A stretch of 40,312 nt of DNA from positions 1 through 40,312 of the forward strand of contig DPQS01000003.1 in NCBI GenBank assembly GCA_003537755.1, read 5' to 3'. This DNA comes from Clostridiales bacterium (GTDB taxonomy: Bacteria > Bacillota > Clostridia > Christensenellales > CAG-314). Of the stretch, positions 1 to 8,814 are shown one piece after another (position 1 is the stretch's first letter; each line of letters opens with the position of its first letter). The notes beneath the pieces were generated by a model. The model was not told the origin of the DNA. It searched no databases and saw nothing but the letters and a program-made list of their open reading frames with translations. Both the position numbers and the translations under genes were made by a program.

Positions 1-404
1 GGTCGGGGAAGGGTGTTGCGGGGGTATTGCCAAAAGTGGTGGTGAAGAAAAGCGGCTACTTCTTGCCATTTGTGCTACGAATCGCCGAAGTTAGTCTGCT
101 TGAAGTAGGCACGTTGATTACAAACAGTTTACCGACTTTTTTAGTGGGGGCAAGGTGTCACCATTAAGAAAACATCGTAGCGACGGCACGGCTGGGAAGG
201 CTGCCTACCATAAGCATTATTGCTCGTCGCGAAGCGAGCATCAGGCGCTTTTCGTATGGTGACACCTTGACAACACGTTACGCTCGCTAACTTACTTCGG
301 CACCAACCTTTCACACTACGCTAATCTGCCAATAGTAAGAAGAATTTCCACCTTTTCTTCGACACCGTAAGACCGAATTTTTTGAAAAAAGTTCTACCGA
401 ATGG
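1..404. other. Upstream intergenic region without a convincing gene
   Basis: I see no gene I can support here. One + frame stays open from position 3 to a stop at 165-167, but its translation is not recognisable and its end runs into an inverted repeat. The stretch holds the 14-bp inverted repeat pair at 151-164 and 256-269 and a small hairpin near 220-239, and ends just before the rimP operon promoter. It may contain the 3' end of an upstream gene that I cannot recognise. Confidence 0.4.
151..269. repeat. Inverted repeat pair, 14 bp perfect, 91-bp spacer
   Basis: Positions 151-164 (CAAGGTGTCACCAT) and 256-269 (ATGGTGACACCTTG) are exact reverse complements. Pairing continues imperfectly inwards through an A-rich and a T-rich stretch. 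A small inner hairpin lies near 220-239 (TGCTCG and CGAGCA arms). The layout, long arms around about 90 bp, fits a small palindromic intergenic element or a structured RNA. Identity unknown. Confidence 0.75.
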
Positions 405-433
405 TTGCATTGTCTATTTTTATATGATATAAT
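405..433 (+). promoter_or_regulatory. Sigma-A promoter for the rimP-nusA-infB operon
   Basis: TTGCAT (405-410) is followed after 17 bp by a perfect TATAAT (428-433). It lies about 165 bp before rimP, so the transcript starts with a leader of about 155 nt. Confidence 0.8.
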
Positions 434-547
434 CATAAAGTAAAATCGTTGTTAAGGTTCAGCCATCAATCGATAGTATTGTCAGGTTGCCGCCTTTATC
501 GGGTTTTCAGCGATTTTCTTACCTTAGGTTAATCTGTTTACTACGGT

Positions 548-575
548 GAGAGTGGAGGACTTTTTCTCCACTCTC
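548..575 (+). promoter_or_regulatory. Hairpin in the rimP operon leader
   Basis: A perfect 10-bp stem is formed by 548-557 (GAGAGTGGAG) and 566-575 (CTCCACTCTC) around an 8-nt loop. It sits 12 nt before the rimP ribosome-binding site GGAGG at 588-592. There is no T run after it, so it is more likely a leader structure than a terminator. NusA operons are often autoregulated; a role here is inference. Confidence 0.6.
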
Positions 576-597
576 TAATTACTGTTTGGAGGTTTTT

Positions 598-1056
598 ATG
601 GGCAAGGTTGTCGAAAGCGTAACGGAACTTGTCACCCCTATTGCCGAGGGCATGGGGCTGGAAGTCGTGGAAGTTACCTACAAGAAGTGTTACGACGGAA
701 TGAATCTTAACGTTGTCATCGACAAGGACGGCGGCGTTACAATCGACGATTGCGAACGTCTGCACCGCGCCATCGACCAACCGCTTGACGAACTTGACCC
801 AATCGAATGCGCCTACACGCTCAATGTGTCCAGCCCCGGTATCGATCGTCCGCTGACGTTGCCGCGTGACTACAAGCGTAACCTTGACAAAGACATTTCC
901 GTCAGATTGTACAAACCCCTTGACGGCAAAAAGATATACGAAGGTACCCTTACGGCTTATGACGACGAAACCTTTACAATTGTCACAGCCAAGGGCAAAG
1001 AAATCACATTCAACAAAAAAGACGCGGCGAAAGTAGAGCCGATCATCGTATTTTAG
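598..1056 (+). CDS. rimP: Ribosome maturation factor RimP
   Basis: RimP (152 aa) helps the 30S subunit mature. The protein has the expected two parts: an N-terminal domain with conserved SSPGIDRPL-type segment near residues 77-85 and a small C-terminal SH3-like barrel rich in lysine. The ATG at 598 follows GGAGG (588-592) with ideal spacing; an in-frame TTG at 586 lies inside the Shine-Dalgarno region and is rejected. It is the first gene of the operon and is followed after 9 nt by nusA, the usual rimP-nusA-infB order. Confidence 0.95.
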   Translation: MGKVVESVTELVTPIAEGMGLEVVEVTYKKCYDGMNLNVVIDKDGGVTIDDCERLHRAIDQPLDELDPIECAYTLNVSSPGIDRPLTLPRDYKRNLDKDISVRLYKPLDGKKIYEGTLTAYDDETFTIVTAKGKEITFNKKDAAKVEPIIVF

Positions 1057-1065
1057 GAGGTTGAC

Positions 1066-2172
1066 ATGACAAGCAAAGAGTTCTTTCTGGCATTAGACGA
1101 ACTTGAAAAGGAAAAAGGAATTTCCAAAGATAAGGTAATAGAGTCGCTTCAGACGGCTTTGACAATTGCCTGCAAAAAGAATTTCGGTGAGGCAAGCAAC
1201 GTTGTCGTTCACACCAACCCCGAAAAGTTTACAATCCGCGCATACATCTGCAAAAAGGTAGTTGCGGAAGTGGAAGTCCCCGAAAACGAAATTTCTCTCG
1301 AAGCCGCACGCGAAATCAAGAAGTCGTACAAAATCGGCGACGAAGTGCTGACGGAAATCGATCCGCGCACGTTTGGTCGTATCGCGGCGCAAAACGCTCG
1401 TCAGGTCATCATCAACTCTCTTCACCAGGCGGAACGCGACGTTACGTTCAGCCAATTTTCCGACAAGGAAAACGAACTGCTTGTCGGCGTTGTTACGCGC
1501 GTTAAGGACGACGGCACGATTTTTGTGGAAATCGGCAAAAATCAGATGGAAGGTATTCTGTCCGTGCAGGATCAGATTCCCGGCGAACATTACAATCCCG
1601 GCGACAAAATCAAGGTGCTTGTACGTCGTGTACGCGACGGCGTAGGCGGCACGCAGGTTGCATTGTCACGCAGCAGTTACCAGTTTATTCGTCGTCTGTT
1701 CGAGGCAGAAGTGCCCGAAATCCGCAGCGGCATTGTGGAAATCAAAAACATCGTGCGCGAACCCGGCTTCCGCACCAAGATGGCTGTCATGAGCAACGAC
1801 CCCGAAATAGACGCAGTTGGCGCATGTGTAGGTAACAAAGGCGCACGCGTAAACGCAATCGTCAACGAAATCGGCGGTGAAAAAATCGACATCATCCCCT
1901 GGAGCAGCGACATTCTCGACTTCATTGCACGCGCTCTGAGCCCCGCAACGGTACTTATCGTGCAGGCGGACGAGGACACCAAGGAAGCGAAGGTTATCGT
2001 CCCCGACGAAAAACTGTCCCTTGCAATCGGTAAGGAAGGGCAGAACGCACGTCTTGCCGCCAAACTTACCGGCTGGAAGATTGATGTAAAAAGTTACACA
2101 AACGCAATGAACAGCGGTATGTTCGACCACATCGACGAAAACAACAACGGCGACGAGGGCGAGCAGCACTAA
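1066..2172 (+). CDS. nusA: Transcription termination/antitermination factor NusA
   Basis: NusA (368 aa) binds RNA polymerase and nascent RNA and modulates pausing, termination and antitermination. Domains in order are an N-terminal polymerase-binding domain (about 1-125), an S1 domain (about 135-200) and two KH domains (about 205-345; the KH2 segment LAIGKEGQNARLAAKLTGW is clear). A short acidic tail replaces the C-terminal repeats of enterobacterial NusA, as usual in Firmicutes. The start at 1066 has AGGAGG at 1055-1060. It lies between rimP and rnpM/ylxR in the conserved operon. Confidence 0.96.
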   Translation: MTSKEFFLALDELEKEKGISKDKVIESLQTALTIACKKNFGEASNVVVHTNPEKFTIRAYICKKVVAEVEVPENEISLEAAREIKKSYKIGDEVLTEIDPRTFGRIAAQNARQVIINSLHQAERDVTFSQFSDKENELLVGVVTRVKDDGTIFVEIGKNQMEGILSVQDQIPGEHYNPGDKIKVLVRRVRDGVGGTQVALSRSSYQFIRRLFEAEVPEIRSGIVEIKNIVREPGFRTKMAVMSNDPEIDAVGACVGNKGARVNAIVNEIGGEKIDIIPWSSDILDFIARALSPATVLIVQADEDTKEAKVIVPDEKLSLAIGKEGQNARLAAKLTGWKIDVKSYTNAMNSGMFDHIDENNNGDEGEQH

Positions 2173-2231
2173 CAGCGCGTGGTGCGGGCTAATCGTTACG
2201 GGAACAACGCTTGTCGCCAAAGAGGTTTAAC

Positions 2232-2498
2232 TTGAAACAACACAAAATACCCGAAAGAATGTGCGTGGCATGCAGGCAAATGCACTTAAAAAGCGAACTT
2301 TTGCGTATCGTAAACACCGAAGGCGGCGTAGTGATTGACCAAGCGGGCAAACTTGGCGGCAGAGGCGTGTACGTGTGCAACAGCAAACAATGTATCGAGC
2401 GCACTCTCAAAAATAAAGGCTTTGCAAAGGCAAACGGTTTCGCGCTGACCGACGAGGTCAGGGCGCAACTCGCGGAAATGGCTAATGGACAAGATTGA
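2232..2498 (+). CDS. rnpM: YlxR family protein, RNase P modulator RnpM
   Basis: A small basic protein of the YlxR/DUF448 family (88 aa from TTG 2232). It shows the family hallmarks: KIPERMCVACR near the N-terminus, then a GRGVYVC segment and an R/K-rich end. Family knowledge: the B. subtilis homologue binds the RNase P RNA and modulates its activity. The start is uncertain; TTG at 2232 has AGAGG at 2221-2225 with a 6-nt spacer, while an in-frame TTG at 2211 would give seven more residues. The 3' end overlaps ylxQ by 14 nt, which suggests translational coupling. Confidence 0.88.
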   Translation: MKQHKIPERMCVACRQMHLKSELLRIVNTEGGVVIDQAGKLGGRGVYVCNSKQCIERTLKNKGFAKANGFALTDEVRAQLAEMANGQD

Positions 2499-2763
2499 AA
2501 CATACATCGGATTTTCCGTCAAAAAAGGCTCCGTCGTGTTCGGGCTGGACTGTTTGACACGCTACCGCAAAAAATTATATCTTGTGGTAGTTACGCAGTC
2601 TGTCGCCGAAAAGACGAAAGCCAATGCAAAGCAATATGCCGAACAACGCAACGTTCCGTTTGCGGTGGTTTCGGACTATGAAATTTTGTTAAAACGCAAC
2701 TGCAAGGTACTGGGGATTTGCGACAAATCCCTTGCCGACGCGATAGTTGCAAACATACAGTAG
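2485..2763 (+). CDS. YlxQ-type L7Ae-family RNA-binding protein
   Basis: A 92-aa protein of the L7Ae/L30e fold family, the YlxQ position of the nusA-infB operon. It carries the usual pattern of an N-terminal KKGSVVFGLD region, a strand VVVTQSVAEKT and a C-terminal VLGICDKSLADAI stretch. L7Ae-like proteins bind kink-turn RNA; the role of this paralogue is not well settled. It overlaps rnpM by 14 nt and is followed after 17 nt by infB with its own GGAGGAAAG Shine-Dalgarno. Confidence 0.85.
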   Translation: MDKIETYIGFSVKKGSVVFGLDCLTRYRKKLYLVVVTQSVAEKTKANAKQYAEQRNVPFAVVSDYEILLKRNCKVLGICDKSLADAIVANIQ

Positions 2764-2780
2764 GTTGTCGGAGGAAAGAA

Positions 2781-5711
2781 ATGGCAAACAACACAAACAA
2801 CACGCAAAACAAAGGATTTGAAAACATCAAAGTGGTTAAGTCCGCCGTTGTAAACGTGGCTAAGGATCTGCAACAGTCTCTCAGCAAAACAAAGCAACGC
2901 GCGCAGGCACTTTCCGATGCTATAAACGCCAAAAAGAAGGCGTTTGCTGCCGCAGACGCGGTGGACGAATCCAACGTTTCAACGCAGGTAAATGAGGCTC
3001 AACAAGCAGCCGAACAAACGCCTGCCGAAACAATCGTGTCGCCGTCTGCCCCGACACAAACGGCAACTGTCGAAGAAACGACTGCGCACGTCGAAACGCC
3101 AGCCGTTACGACGCAAGACAAGCCCCGACAGGATACAAAGCCGACGGTCGAACAGCCTGCAAAGGTTAAGTCGCAAGATGACGCCGCAGCCGTGAAGGAC
3201 GCGACGGCAAAAACCGCAACGCAGGACAACGGCGGAGCAAAGGGCGGCAAAGACAACAAAAAAGCCGCAAACAATGCAACAAGCGGCAAGTCGGACAACA
3301 AAAACGACAACAACAAAGCCGACAATAAAAACGATGTCAACAAGGAACAGACCGCAACCCGGCCTGCCGCACCTGTTGCAAACGAGCGGCAAACTGCAGG
3401 CGAGTCCGCAAAGCCGACTGCCACGGTTGTCGTCACGCAGGAAAACGGTCGCGAGGTAAAGACATATACCGACGAAAAAGGCAATGTCAAGGTACGTAAA
3501 TTCCTTGATACCTCGGCTCGCCGTACGCCTGCCGCAAGTAGTAGCGGCAGCCTCGCAAACGGTCGCAACGGACAAAACGGAAGGTACGGCAGCGGCACCC
3601 AGCAAGGCGCACGCGGCAACGGTCAGCAACGCCCGGGACAACAGGGCGGACAAAGAGGCGCGCAGGACGGCAGATTTGGCAACAAAGATGCCGCCGACAG
3701 GCGTCCGACCGGTAACAAACCGACAGGCGGCAAGAAGTTCGGCCCCGGCTCGGCACCTGTCGAAATGCCCCGTCAGGAACCTCAAAAGAGTTACGGTAAC
3801 AAAAACAAGACCAAGGAACGTCCCGAAGAGCATCGTCAGGGCGGCAAAAAGAGTCTGCTTACAAAGGATTTCTCTGCCGACTACGATGAAGATCGCGTAG
3901 TTCGACGTAACCGTAAAAAGAACACGGAAGCGGCACCCGTGGTGGTTGCACCGAAAATTACAAACGCCGTCATTACCACGCCGGAAATTTCCATCAAATC
4001 TCTTAGCGAAAAAATAGGCGTAACCGCGTCGGAAATCATCAAACAACTGTTTAAGGAAGGTGTGATGAAGACCATCAACGACACCGTTGACTTCGACTAT
4101 GCGGAATACATCGCAGGTCTTAACGGCGTTACGCTGGAGTTGAAAGTGGAAAAGACTGCTGAAGAAATTATCAGCGGTGCGGAAGCCGACGACGGACTGG
4201 AAAACACCGAAAAACGTCCCCCGATTGTTACCGTTATGGGTCACGTCGACCACGGTAAGACCAGTTTGCTTGACGCAATCCGTCACACGCACGTAACAAG
4301 CGGCGAAGCGGGCGGCATTACGCAACACATCGGTGCGTACACGGTATCCTGTCACGGCGAACCCATTACCTTTATCGACACCCCGGGACACGCGGCATTT
4401 ACCGCGATGCGTGCGCGCGGCGCGAAAGTTACCGACGTTGCAATCATCGTGGTTGCGGCGGACGACGGTGTTAAACCGCAAACGGAGGAAGCAATCAGCC
4501 ACGCAAAGGCTGCCGGCGTATCCATCGTGGTTGCAATCAACAAGATGGACAAACCGACTGCCGACCCCGAACGTGTAAAGCAACAACTTACCGAGTACGG
4601 TTTGCTTGCCGAAGAATGGGGCGGCGATACAATCATGGTGCCTGTTTCCGCAAAGACGGGCATGGGCTTGGACCAGTTGCTTGAAAGCGTGCTGCTGGTT
4701 GCCGAAATGAAGGAACTGAAAGCCAACCCCAAAAAGCGTGCAACTGGTACCATCATCGAAGCAAAGTTGGACAAGGGCAAGGGGCCGGTGGCTACTATCC
4801 TTGTCAGCAACGGTACGCTTAACGTCGGCGACAGCGTGATCGCAGGTTACGCGACAGGCAAAATCCGCGCAATGTTCGACGACAAGGGACGCAAGGTCAA
4901 GTCCGCAGGTCCCTCTATCCCCGTCGAAGTGCTTGGCTTCTCCGAAGTACCTCAGGCAGGCGACTTTATGTACGTGGCTGACGACAAACTTGTCAAGAAA
5001 GCCGCTGAAGAACGCAAAGATAAGATTAAACTGGAAAACGCTCGTCAATCTACGCCGACAATGAATCTTGACAATCTGTTCGGTAAGATCAGCGAGGGAC
5101 AACTTAAAACGCTCAACATCATCGTCAAAACCGACGTTGTGGGCAGCCTTGAAGCACTTAAAGCAAGCCTTGAAAAAATCAGCAACGATGAAGTTAAGGT
5201 CAGCTGCATTCACGGCGGCGTAGGCGGTATCAACGAAACCGACGTTATTCTGGCAAAGGCTTCGCAGGCAATCGTCATCGGTTTCAACGTGCGTGCGGAC
5301 GGCAATGCAAAGGCACTTGCGGAAAAGGAAGGCGTGGACATCCACCTGTACAGCGTAATTTACGACGCGGTGGACGACGTGACTGCGGCAATGAAAGGTA
5401 TGCTTGCGCCCAAGTATCAGGAAACGACCGTCGGCAGCGTGGAAGTGCGCGAAGTATTCAAAATTACGGGCGTCGGCGCAGTTGCAGGCGGCTATGTAAC
5501 CAATGGTAAAGCGGTGCGCAACGGCAAGGTTCGCATTTACCGCGACAACATCATGATTTACGACGGCACGATCAACGCTCTTAAACGCTTCAAGGACGAC
5601 GTTAAGGAAGTCGCCGCAGGCTACGAATGCGGTATTTCCGTAGTGAACTACAACGACATCAAGGTCGGCGACGTATTTGAAATCTATCAGGTGGAAGAAA
5701 TCGCACAATGA
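2781..5711 (+). CDS. infB: Translation initiation factor IF-2
   Basis: IF-2 (976 aa) is the GTPase that brings initiator tRNA to the 30S subunit and promotes subunit joining. Residues about 1-390 are a low-complexity region rich in Ala, Thr, Gln, Gly and Lys, longer than in many homologues. An IF2_N domain follows (about 400-455). The G domain has GHVDHGKT at 487-494, DTPGH at 533-537 and NKMD at 587-590, all intact, then the domain II, III and IV core to the C-terminus. ATG 2781 has GGAGGAAAG before it; an earlier in-frame ATG at 2718 lies inside ylxQ and is rejected. The stop overlaps the rbfA start (ATGA, 5708-5711). Confidence 0.97.
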   Translation: MANNTNNTQNKGFENIKVVKSAVVNVAKDLQQSLSKTKQRAQALSDAINAKKKAFAAADAVDESNVSTQVNEAQQAAEQTPAETIVSPSAPTQTATVEETTAHVETPAVTTQDKPRQDTKPTVEQPAKVKSQDDAAAVKDATAKTATQDNGGAKGGKDNKKAANNATSGKSDNKNDNNKADNKNDVNKEQTATRPAAPVANERQTAGESAKPTATVVVTQENGREVKTYTDEKGNVKVRKFLDTSARRTPAASSSGSLANGRNGQNGRYGSGTQQGARGNGQQRPGQQGGQRGAQDGRFGNKDAADRRPTGNKPTGGKKFGPGSAPVEMPRQEPQKSYGNKNKTKERPEEHRQGGKKSLLTKDFSADYDEDRVVRRNRKKNTEAAPVVVAPKITNAVITTPEISIKSLSEKIGVTASEIIKQLFKEGVMKTINDTVDFDYAEYIAGLNGVTLELKVEKTAEEIISGAEADDGLENTEKRPPIVTVMGHVDHGKTSLLDAIRHTHVTSGEAGGITQHIGAYTVSCHGEPITFIDTPGHAAFTAMRARGAKVTDVAIIVVAADDGVKPQTEEAISHAKAAGVSIVVAINKMDKPTADPERVKQQLTEYGLLAEEWGGDTIMVPVSAKTGMGLDQLLESVLLVAEMKELKANPKKRATGTIIEAKLDKGKGPVATILVSNGTLNVGDSVIAGYATGKIRAMFDDKGRKVKSAGPSIPVEVLGFSEVPQAGDFMYVADDKLVKKAAEERKDKIKLENARQSTPTMNLDNLFGKISEGQLKTLNIIVKTDVVGSLEALKASLEKISNDEVKVSCIHGGVGGINETDVILAKASQAIVIGFNVRADGNAKALAEKEGVDIHLYSVIYDAVDDVTAAMKGMLAPKYQETTVGSVEVREVFKITGVGAVAGGYVTNGKAVRNGKVRIYRDNIMIYDGTINALKRFKDDVKEVAAGYECGISVVNYNDIKVGDVFEIYQVEEIAQ

Positions 5712-6055
5712 GCAATCGCGTAGAAAAACTTAATTCCGAGTTTAAGCGTTACATTGCCGAACTGTTGCAGAAAAAGGTCAAGGATCCGCGTATTACCGAA
5801 ATGTATACCATCCTTGAAGTGGACTGTGACAAGGAATTGACCACGGCAAAGGTGTACGTAAGCGTGTACAGCACCGACGAACAGCGTGCGGCGCAGACTT
5901 TCCTTGCAATTAAGGAAAGCGAACCGTTGCTGAGAAAGGAAATCGGTCGCTCGATGCACATCAGAAAGGTGCCTCAGTTCGTATTTATCCCTGACACGAC
6001 AATGAAGTACGCACAAAAAATTACGGAATTGTTAAATGAAATTTCAAAAGACTAA
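5708..6055 (+). CDS. rbfA: Ribosome-binding factor A
   Basis: RbfA (115 aa) binds the 30S subunit and helps late 16S rRNA maturation. The KH-like fold pattern is visible: an N-terminal helix with ELLQKKVKDPRI, strands with TTAKVYVSVY and the C-terminal RKVPQFVFIPD motif. The start overlaps the infB stop by 4 nt, and the end overlaps nrnA by 20 nt, so the three genes are probably coupled. Confidence 0.95.
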   Translation: MSNRVEKLNSEFKRYIAELLQKKVKDPRITEMYTILEVDCDKELTTAKVYVSVYSTDEQRAAQTFLAIKESEPLLRKEIGRSMHIRKVPQFVFIPDTTMKYAQKITELLNEISKD

Positions 6056-6992
6056 CATCGGACAGGCAGCAAAACTGCTTGCCGACAACAACAGAATAGC
6101 ACTGTTTGCGCACACAAACCCCGACGGCGACACTGTGGGGGCTTGCGTTGCGCTTTGCCTGGCTTTGCGTAAGGCAGGACATGCCTGCGAAGTGTTTTGC
6201 GACAGCGACCTTGGAAGCAGCATTGTCAAATTTGAGGAAACGAGCATCATACGCAAGCAGTTTGTCGGCGAATACGACCTGTTTGTGGCGGTGGACTGCG
6301 GCGATATTTTCCGCACGGGCGAATTTGCCAAACTGTATGACGGCTTTGAGCAAACGCTGACAATCGACCATCACTGCGGACAGTTTTACTCGCGCTTCAA
6401 TTGCCTGTACGACTACGCAAGCACGTGTCAGATGGTGTACGAAATTTTGCATCAGATGGGCTTGACGCCCGACAGTACGGTTGCAACATACCTGTACATG
6501 GGGCTTTGCACCGACACAGGCAACTTTATGAATCGCAACACCGACAAGGCAAGTTTTGTGATGGCTGGGGAACTACTTGACCTCGGCGCAGACATTACCA
6601 AGGTTTGCAGGACGTTTTTCAGGGAAAAAACGCTTGTCAAGACAAGACTTATCGGACGTGCGCTCAACAAACTGCGCGTGTACGAGGACGGGCAAGTGGT
6701 GCTGTTGTATATTACGCAAAATGACCTTGCCGACATAGGGGCGGAACTTACCGACACAAGCGTGTTGGTGAATTTTGCCGTTGACGTGGACACTGCGCGT
6801 GTGGGAATTGCCATTACCGAATGCAAAAAGGACGAATTTAAGGTGAGCATGCGCGGTAAAGACGTTTGCGTGCGCCTTGTTTGCGAAGAGTTTGGCGGCG
6901 GCGGGCACGACCTTGCGGCAGGTTGCAAATTGCAGGGACCGCTTGAAGAAGTAATCGAAAAACTTATCCGCACGGTAGGATTTTACCTATGA
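6036..6992 (+). CDS. nrnA: DHH-family nanoRNase/pAp phosphatase NrnA
   Basis: NrnA (318 aa) degrades very short oligoribonucleotides and dephosphorylates pAp. The DHH domain carries the metal-binding HTNPDGD motif at residues 26-32, a VAVDCGD segment and the name-giving DHH in TIDHHCGQ. The C-terminal DHHA1 domain ends with the substrate-binding GGGGHDLAAGC motif. It starts inside rbfA (20-nt overlap) and ends in an ATGA overlap with truB, a common clostridial arrangement. Confidence 0.94.
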   Translation: MKFQKTNIGQAAKLLADNNRIALFAHTNPDGDTVGACVALCLALRKAGHACEVFCDSDLGSSIVKFEETSIIRKQFVGEYDLFVAVDCGDIFRTGEFAKLYDGFEQTLTIDHHCGQFYSRFNCLYDYASTCQMVYEILHQMGLTPDSTVATYLYMGLCTDTGNFMNRNTDKASFVMAGELLDLGADITKVCRTFFREKTLVKTRLIGRALNKLRVYEDGQVVLLYITQNDLADIGAELTDTSVLVNFAVDVDTARVGIAITECKKDEFKVSMRGKDVCVRLVCEEFGGGGHDLAAGCKLQGPLEEVIEKLIRTVGFYL

Positions 6993-7870
6993 ACGGATTT
7001 GTAAATATCTGTAAACCCGTTGGCGCAACCGCAAGTGATATTGTGGTATGCGTCAAACGCATTTTACACGAAAAGGCAGGGCATCTCGGCACTCTCGACC
7101 CGGGCGCGGCAGGAGTTTTGCCCGTGGCTGTCGGACAGGCAACAAGACTGTTTGACTTTCTGACAAACAAGGTAAAGTACTACCGCGCGTTTTTCACGTT
7201 CGGTAAGGCAACCGACACGCTGGACAGTTACGGCGTGGTTACCGCGACAAGCGGCGTGCTTCCGAACAAAGAGCAGGTGGAGGCGGCGATAAAAACTTTT
7301 GTCGGGCAAATCGAACAGATGCCTCCGGCTTATTCCGCGATTTCAGTAGGTGGTGTACGCGCCTACAAACTGGCTCGCGACGGGGTGGAAGTAAACCTTA
7401 CCGCACGCCCCGTAACCATTTATGAGTATTCGCTCGTGCGACAGGAAAGCGAGGATACGTTCATTTTTGACATCAAGTGCAGCGGAGGCACATACATCCG
7501 CAGTCTGGTGCGCGATCTGGCAGCCTTGCTTGGCACAGTGGGTTACATGAGCGGACTTATTCGCCTTGCTTCGGGTTGCTTCGAAATGAGCGACAGCGTG
7601 ACCATTGACGAACTGCGTGAGCGAGGTGAAAGTTGCCTGGTTGACATTACCCGTCCGCTTGCCGATGTGCCTGTGGTAGAGTTTTCGCCGAAGCAGTTTG
7701 ACGACATCGACTTCGGTCGCAAAGTAAAACTGACCGGTGCTCCGCAAGGGTATTTCAAGGTGGTATGCCGCGGAGTTTTTTTTGGACTGGGACGAAACGA
7801 CAACGGAATCCTTAAACTGGATTACTACCTCAAAAATGCGGTAAACAATCCCCTTTACAAGGTTGACTGA
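6989..7870 (+). CDS. truB: tRNA pseudouridine(55) synthase TruB
   Basis: TruB (293 aa) makes pseudouridine 55 in the T loop of tRNAs. The catalytic motif is GHLGTLDPGAAGVLP, with the catalytic aspartate at D37. Further motifs are the YYRAFFTFG/ATDTLDSYG segment and GTYIRSLVRDLA. The C-terminal part is the short PUA-like tail of Firmicutes TruB. Its start codon overlaps the nrnA stop. A 65-bp gap holding a palindromic motif separates it from ribF. Confidence 0.95.
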   Translation: MNGFVNICKPVGATASDIVVCVKRILHEKAGHLGTLDPGAAGVLPVAVGQATRLFDFLTNKVKYYRAFFTFGKATDTLDSYGVVTATSGVLPNKEQVEAAIKTFVGQIEQMPPAYSAISVGGVRAYKLARDGVEVNLTARPVTIYEYSLVRQESEDTFIFDIKCSGGTYIRSLVRDLAALLGTVGYMSGLIRLASGCFEMSDSVTIDELRERGESCLVDITRPLADVPVVEFSPKQFDDIDFGRKVKLTGAPQGYFKVVCRGVFFGLGRNDNGILKLDYYLKNAVNNPLYKVD

Positions 7871-7887
7871 ATTGTTTGGCAGGCCTG

Positions 7888-7917
7888 CGTATGTAAGCAA
7901 AAAACACATACGTATGT
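7888..7917. repeat. CGTATGT repeat element, copy 1 (truB-ribF gap)
   Basis: CGTATGT (7888-7894), an A-rich spacer, then the 12-bp palindrome ACATACGTATGT (7906-7917). CGTATGT and ACATACG can pair as a hairpin. Nearly the same arrangement recurs at 9693-9722 in the next sizeable gap of the operon. It could be an operator, an internal promoter control or a small repeat; unknown. Confidence 0.6.
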
Positions 7918-7935
7918 AAAAAATTGTTACAAGAT

Positions 7936-8814
7936 ATGCAAATTGTTAGGTTTGGCGAAAAACTTAATACGCCGTTAACGCTGGCACTGGGGTACTTCGA
8001 AACAATGCACCTCGGACACAAGGCGCTGATAGATACGGCTAAACAGGCGGCAAGCAAAAACGGCAGTAAAGTCGGCTTGTTTACCTTTGACCGCAAGGGT
8101 GCGACGGAAGTGTATTCCTTTGACGAGCGTATGGATTTGTACCGCGAATCGGGCATCGATTACGTGATTGTCGCAACATTCGACAAAACGTTTGCTTCCA
8201 CAAAAGGCGCGGATTTTTTGCGCAGACTAAACGACTTGTTCTGTCTCAAAGCACTTGTGTGCGGCTTCGATTACACATTCGGCAACGATCGCCTGGACAA
8301 CTTCGACCTGACGGTTTTGCTTGACGGCAAACTGCCGCTTTACGTAGTCAAGCCTGTTATGACGGACGGCGAAAAAGTCAGTTCCACGCTGGTGCGTTCA
8401 CTTTTGAATGACAACAAAATCGAACGTGTAAACAGTCTGCTTGCAAGTCCGTACTTTATTGAAGGCACGGTTGCGCACGGCCGCGGCGTCGGCTCTCAAA
8501 TCGGCTTTCCGACTGCAAATATTTCCGTCGATGCAGGTAAACTTTTGCCGCACGGGGTGTTTGGCGGATACGTGGAAACGGCAAGCGGAAGTTATCCTGC
8601 CATCGTCAACATAGGCGACAAGCCGACCTTCGATATTGCCGAGCAGACGGTGGAAGCGTACCTTGTAGGCTTTGACGGAAATCTGTACGGACAAAAGGTA
8701 AAAATTACGCTTACTTGTTTTATCCGTCCGATACGAAAGTTTGTGGACGCGCAGGAACTTGCCGAACAGTTGGCTTGCGACGTTAAGTGCGTTACCAAGG
8801 AGAAAAAACAATGA
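7936..8814 (+). CDS. ribF: Bifunctional riboflavin kinase/FAD synthetase
   Basis: RibF (292 aa) phosphorylates riboflavin to FMN and adenylylates FMN to FAD. The N-terminal nucleotidyltransferase domain has LGYFETMHLGH (the usual GxFDGxHxGH, with ET in place of DG) and a VSSTLVRSLL segment. The C-terminal flavokinase domain has the conserved GVGSQIGFPTANI motif and KLLPHGVFGGYV. ATG 7936 matches the start of homologues but has no good Shine-Dalgarno; a TTG at 7924 is in frame. The stop overlaps the next start (ATGA, 8811-8814). Confidence 0.93.
   Translation: MQIVRFGEKLNTPLTLALGYFETMHLGHKALIDTAKQAASKNGSKVGLFTFDRKGATEVYSFDERMDLYRESGIDYVIVATFDKTFASTKGADFLRRLNDLFCLKALVCGFDYTFGNDRLDNFDLTVLLDGKLPLYVVKPVMTDGEKVSSTLVRSLLNDNKIERVNSLLASPYFIEGTVAHGRGVGSQIGFPTANISVDAGKLLPHGVFGGYVETASGSYPAIVNIGDKPTFDIAEQTVEAYLVGFDGNLYGQKVKITLTCFIRPIRKFVDAQELAEQLACDVKCVTKEKKQ

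Noticed and set aside
3..167. Open + strand frame at the window start
   Set aside because: The translation is not recognisable, has no start inside the window and ends in an inverted repeat. It might be the 3' end of an upstream gene, but I cannot support it.
2979..5708. Long open frame on the - strand opposite infB
   Set aside because: It mirrors the infB codons, has no family motif and no ribosome-binding site. Similar long shadows opposite nusA, thrS, rel and recJ were rejected for the same reason.
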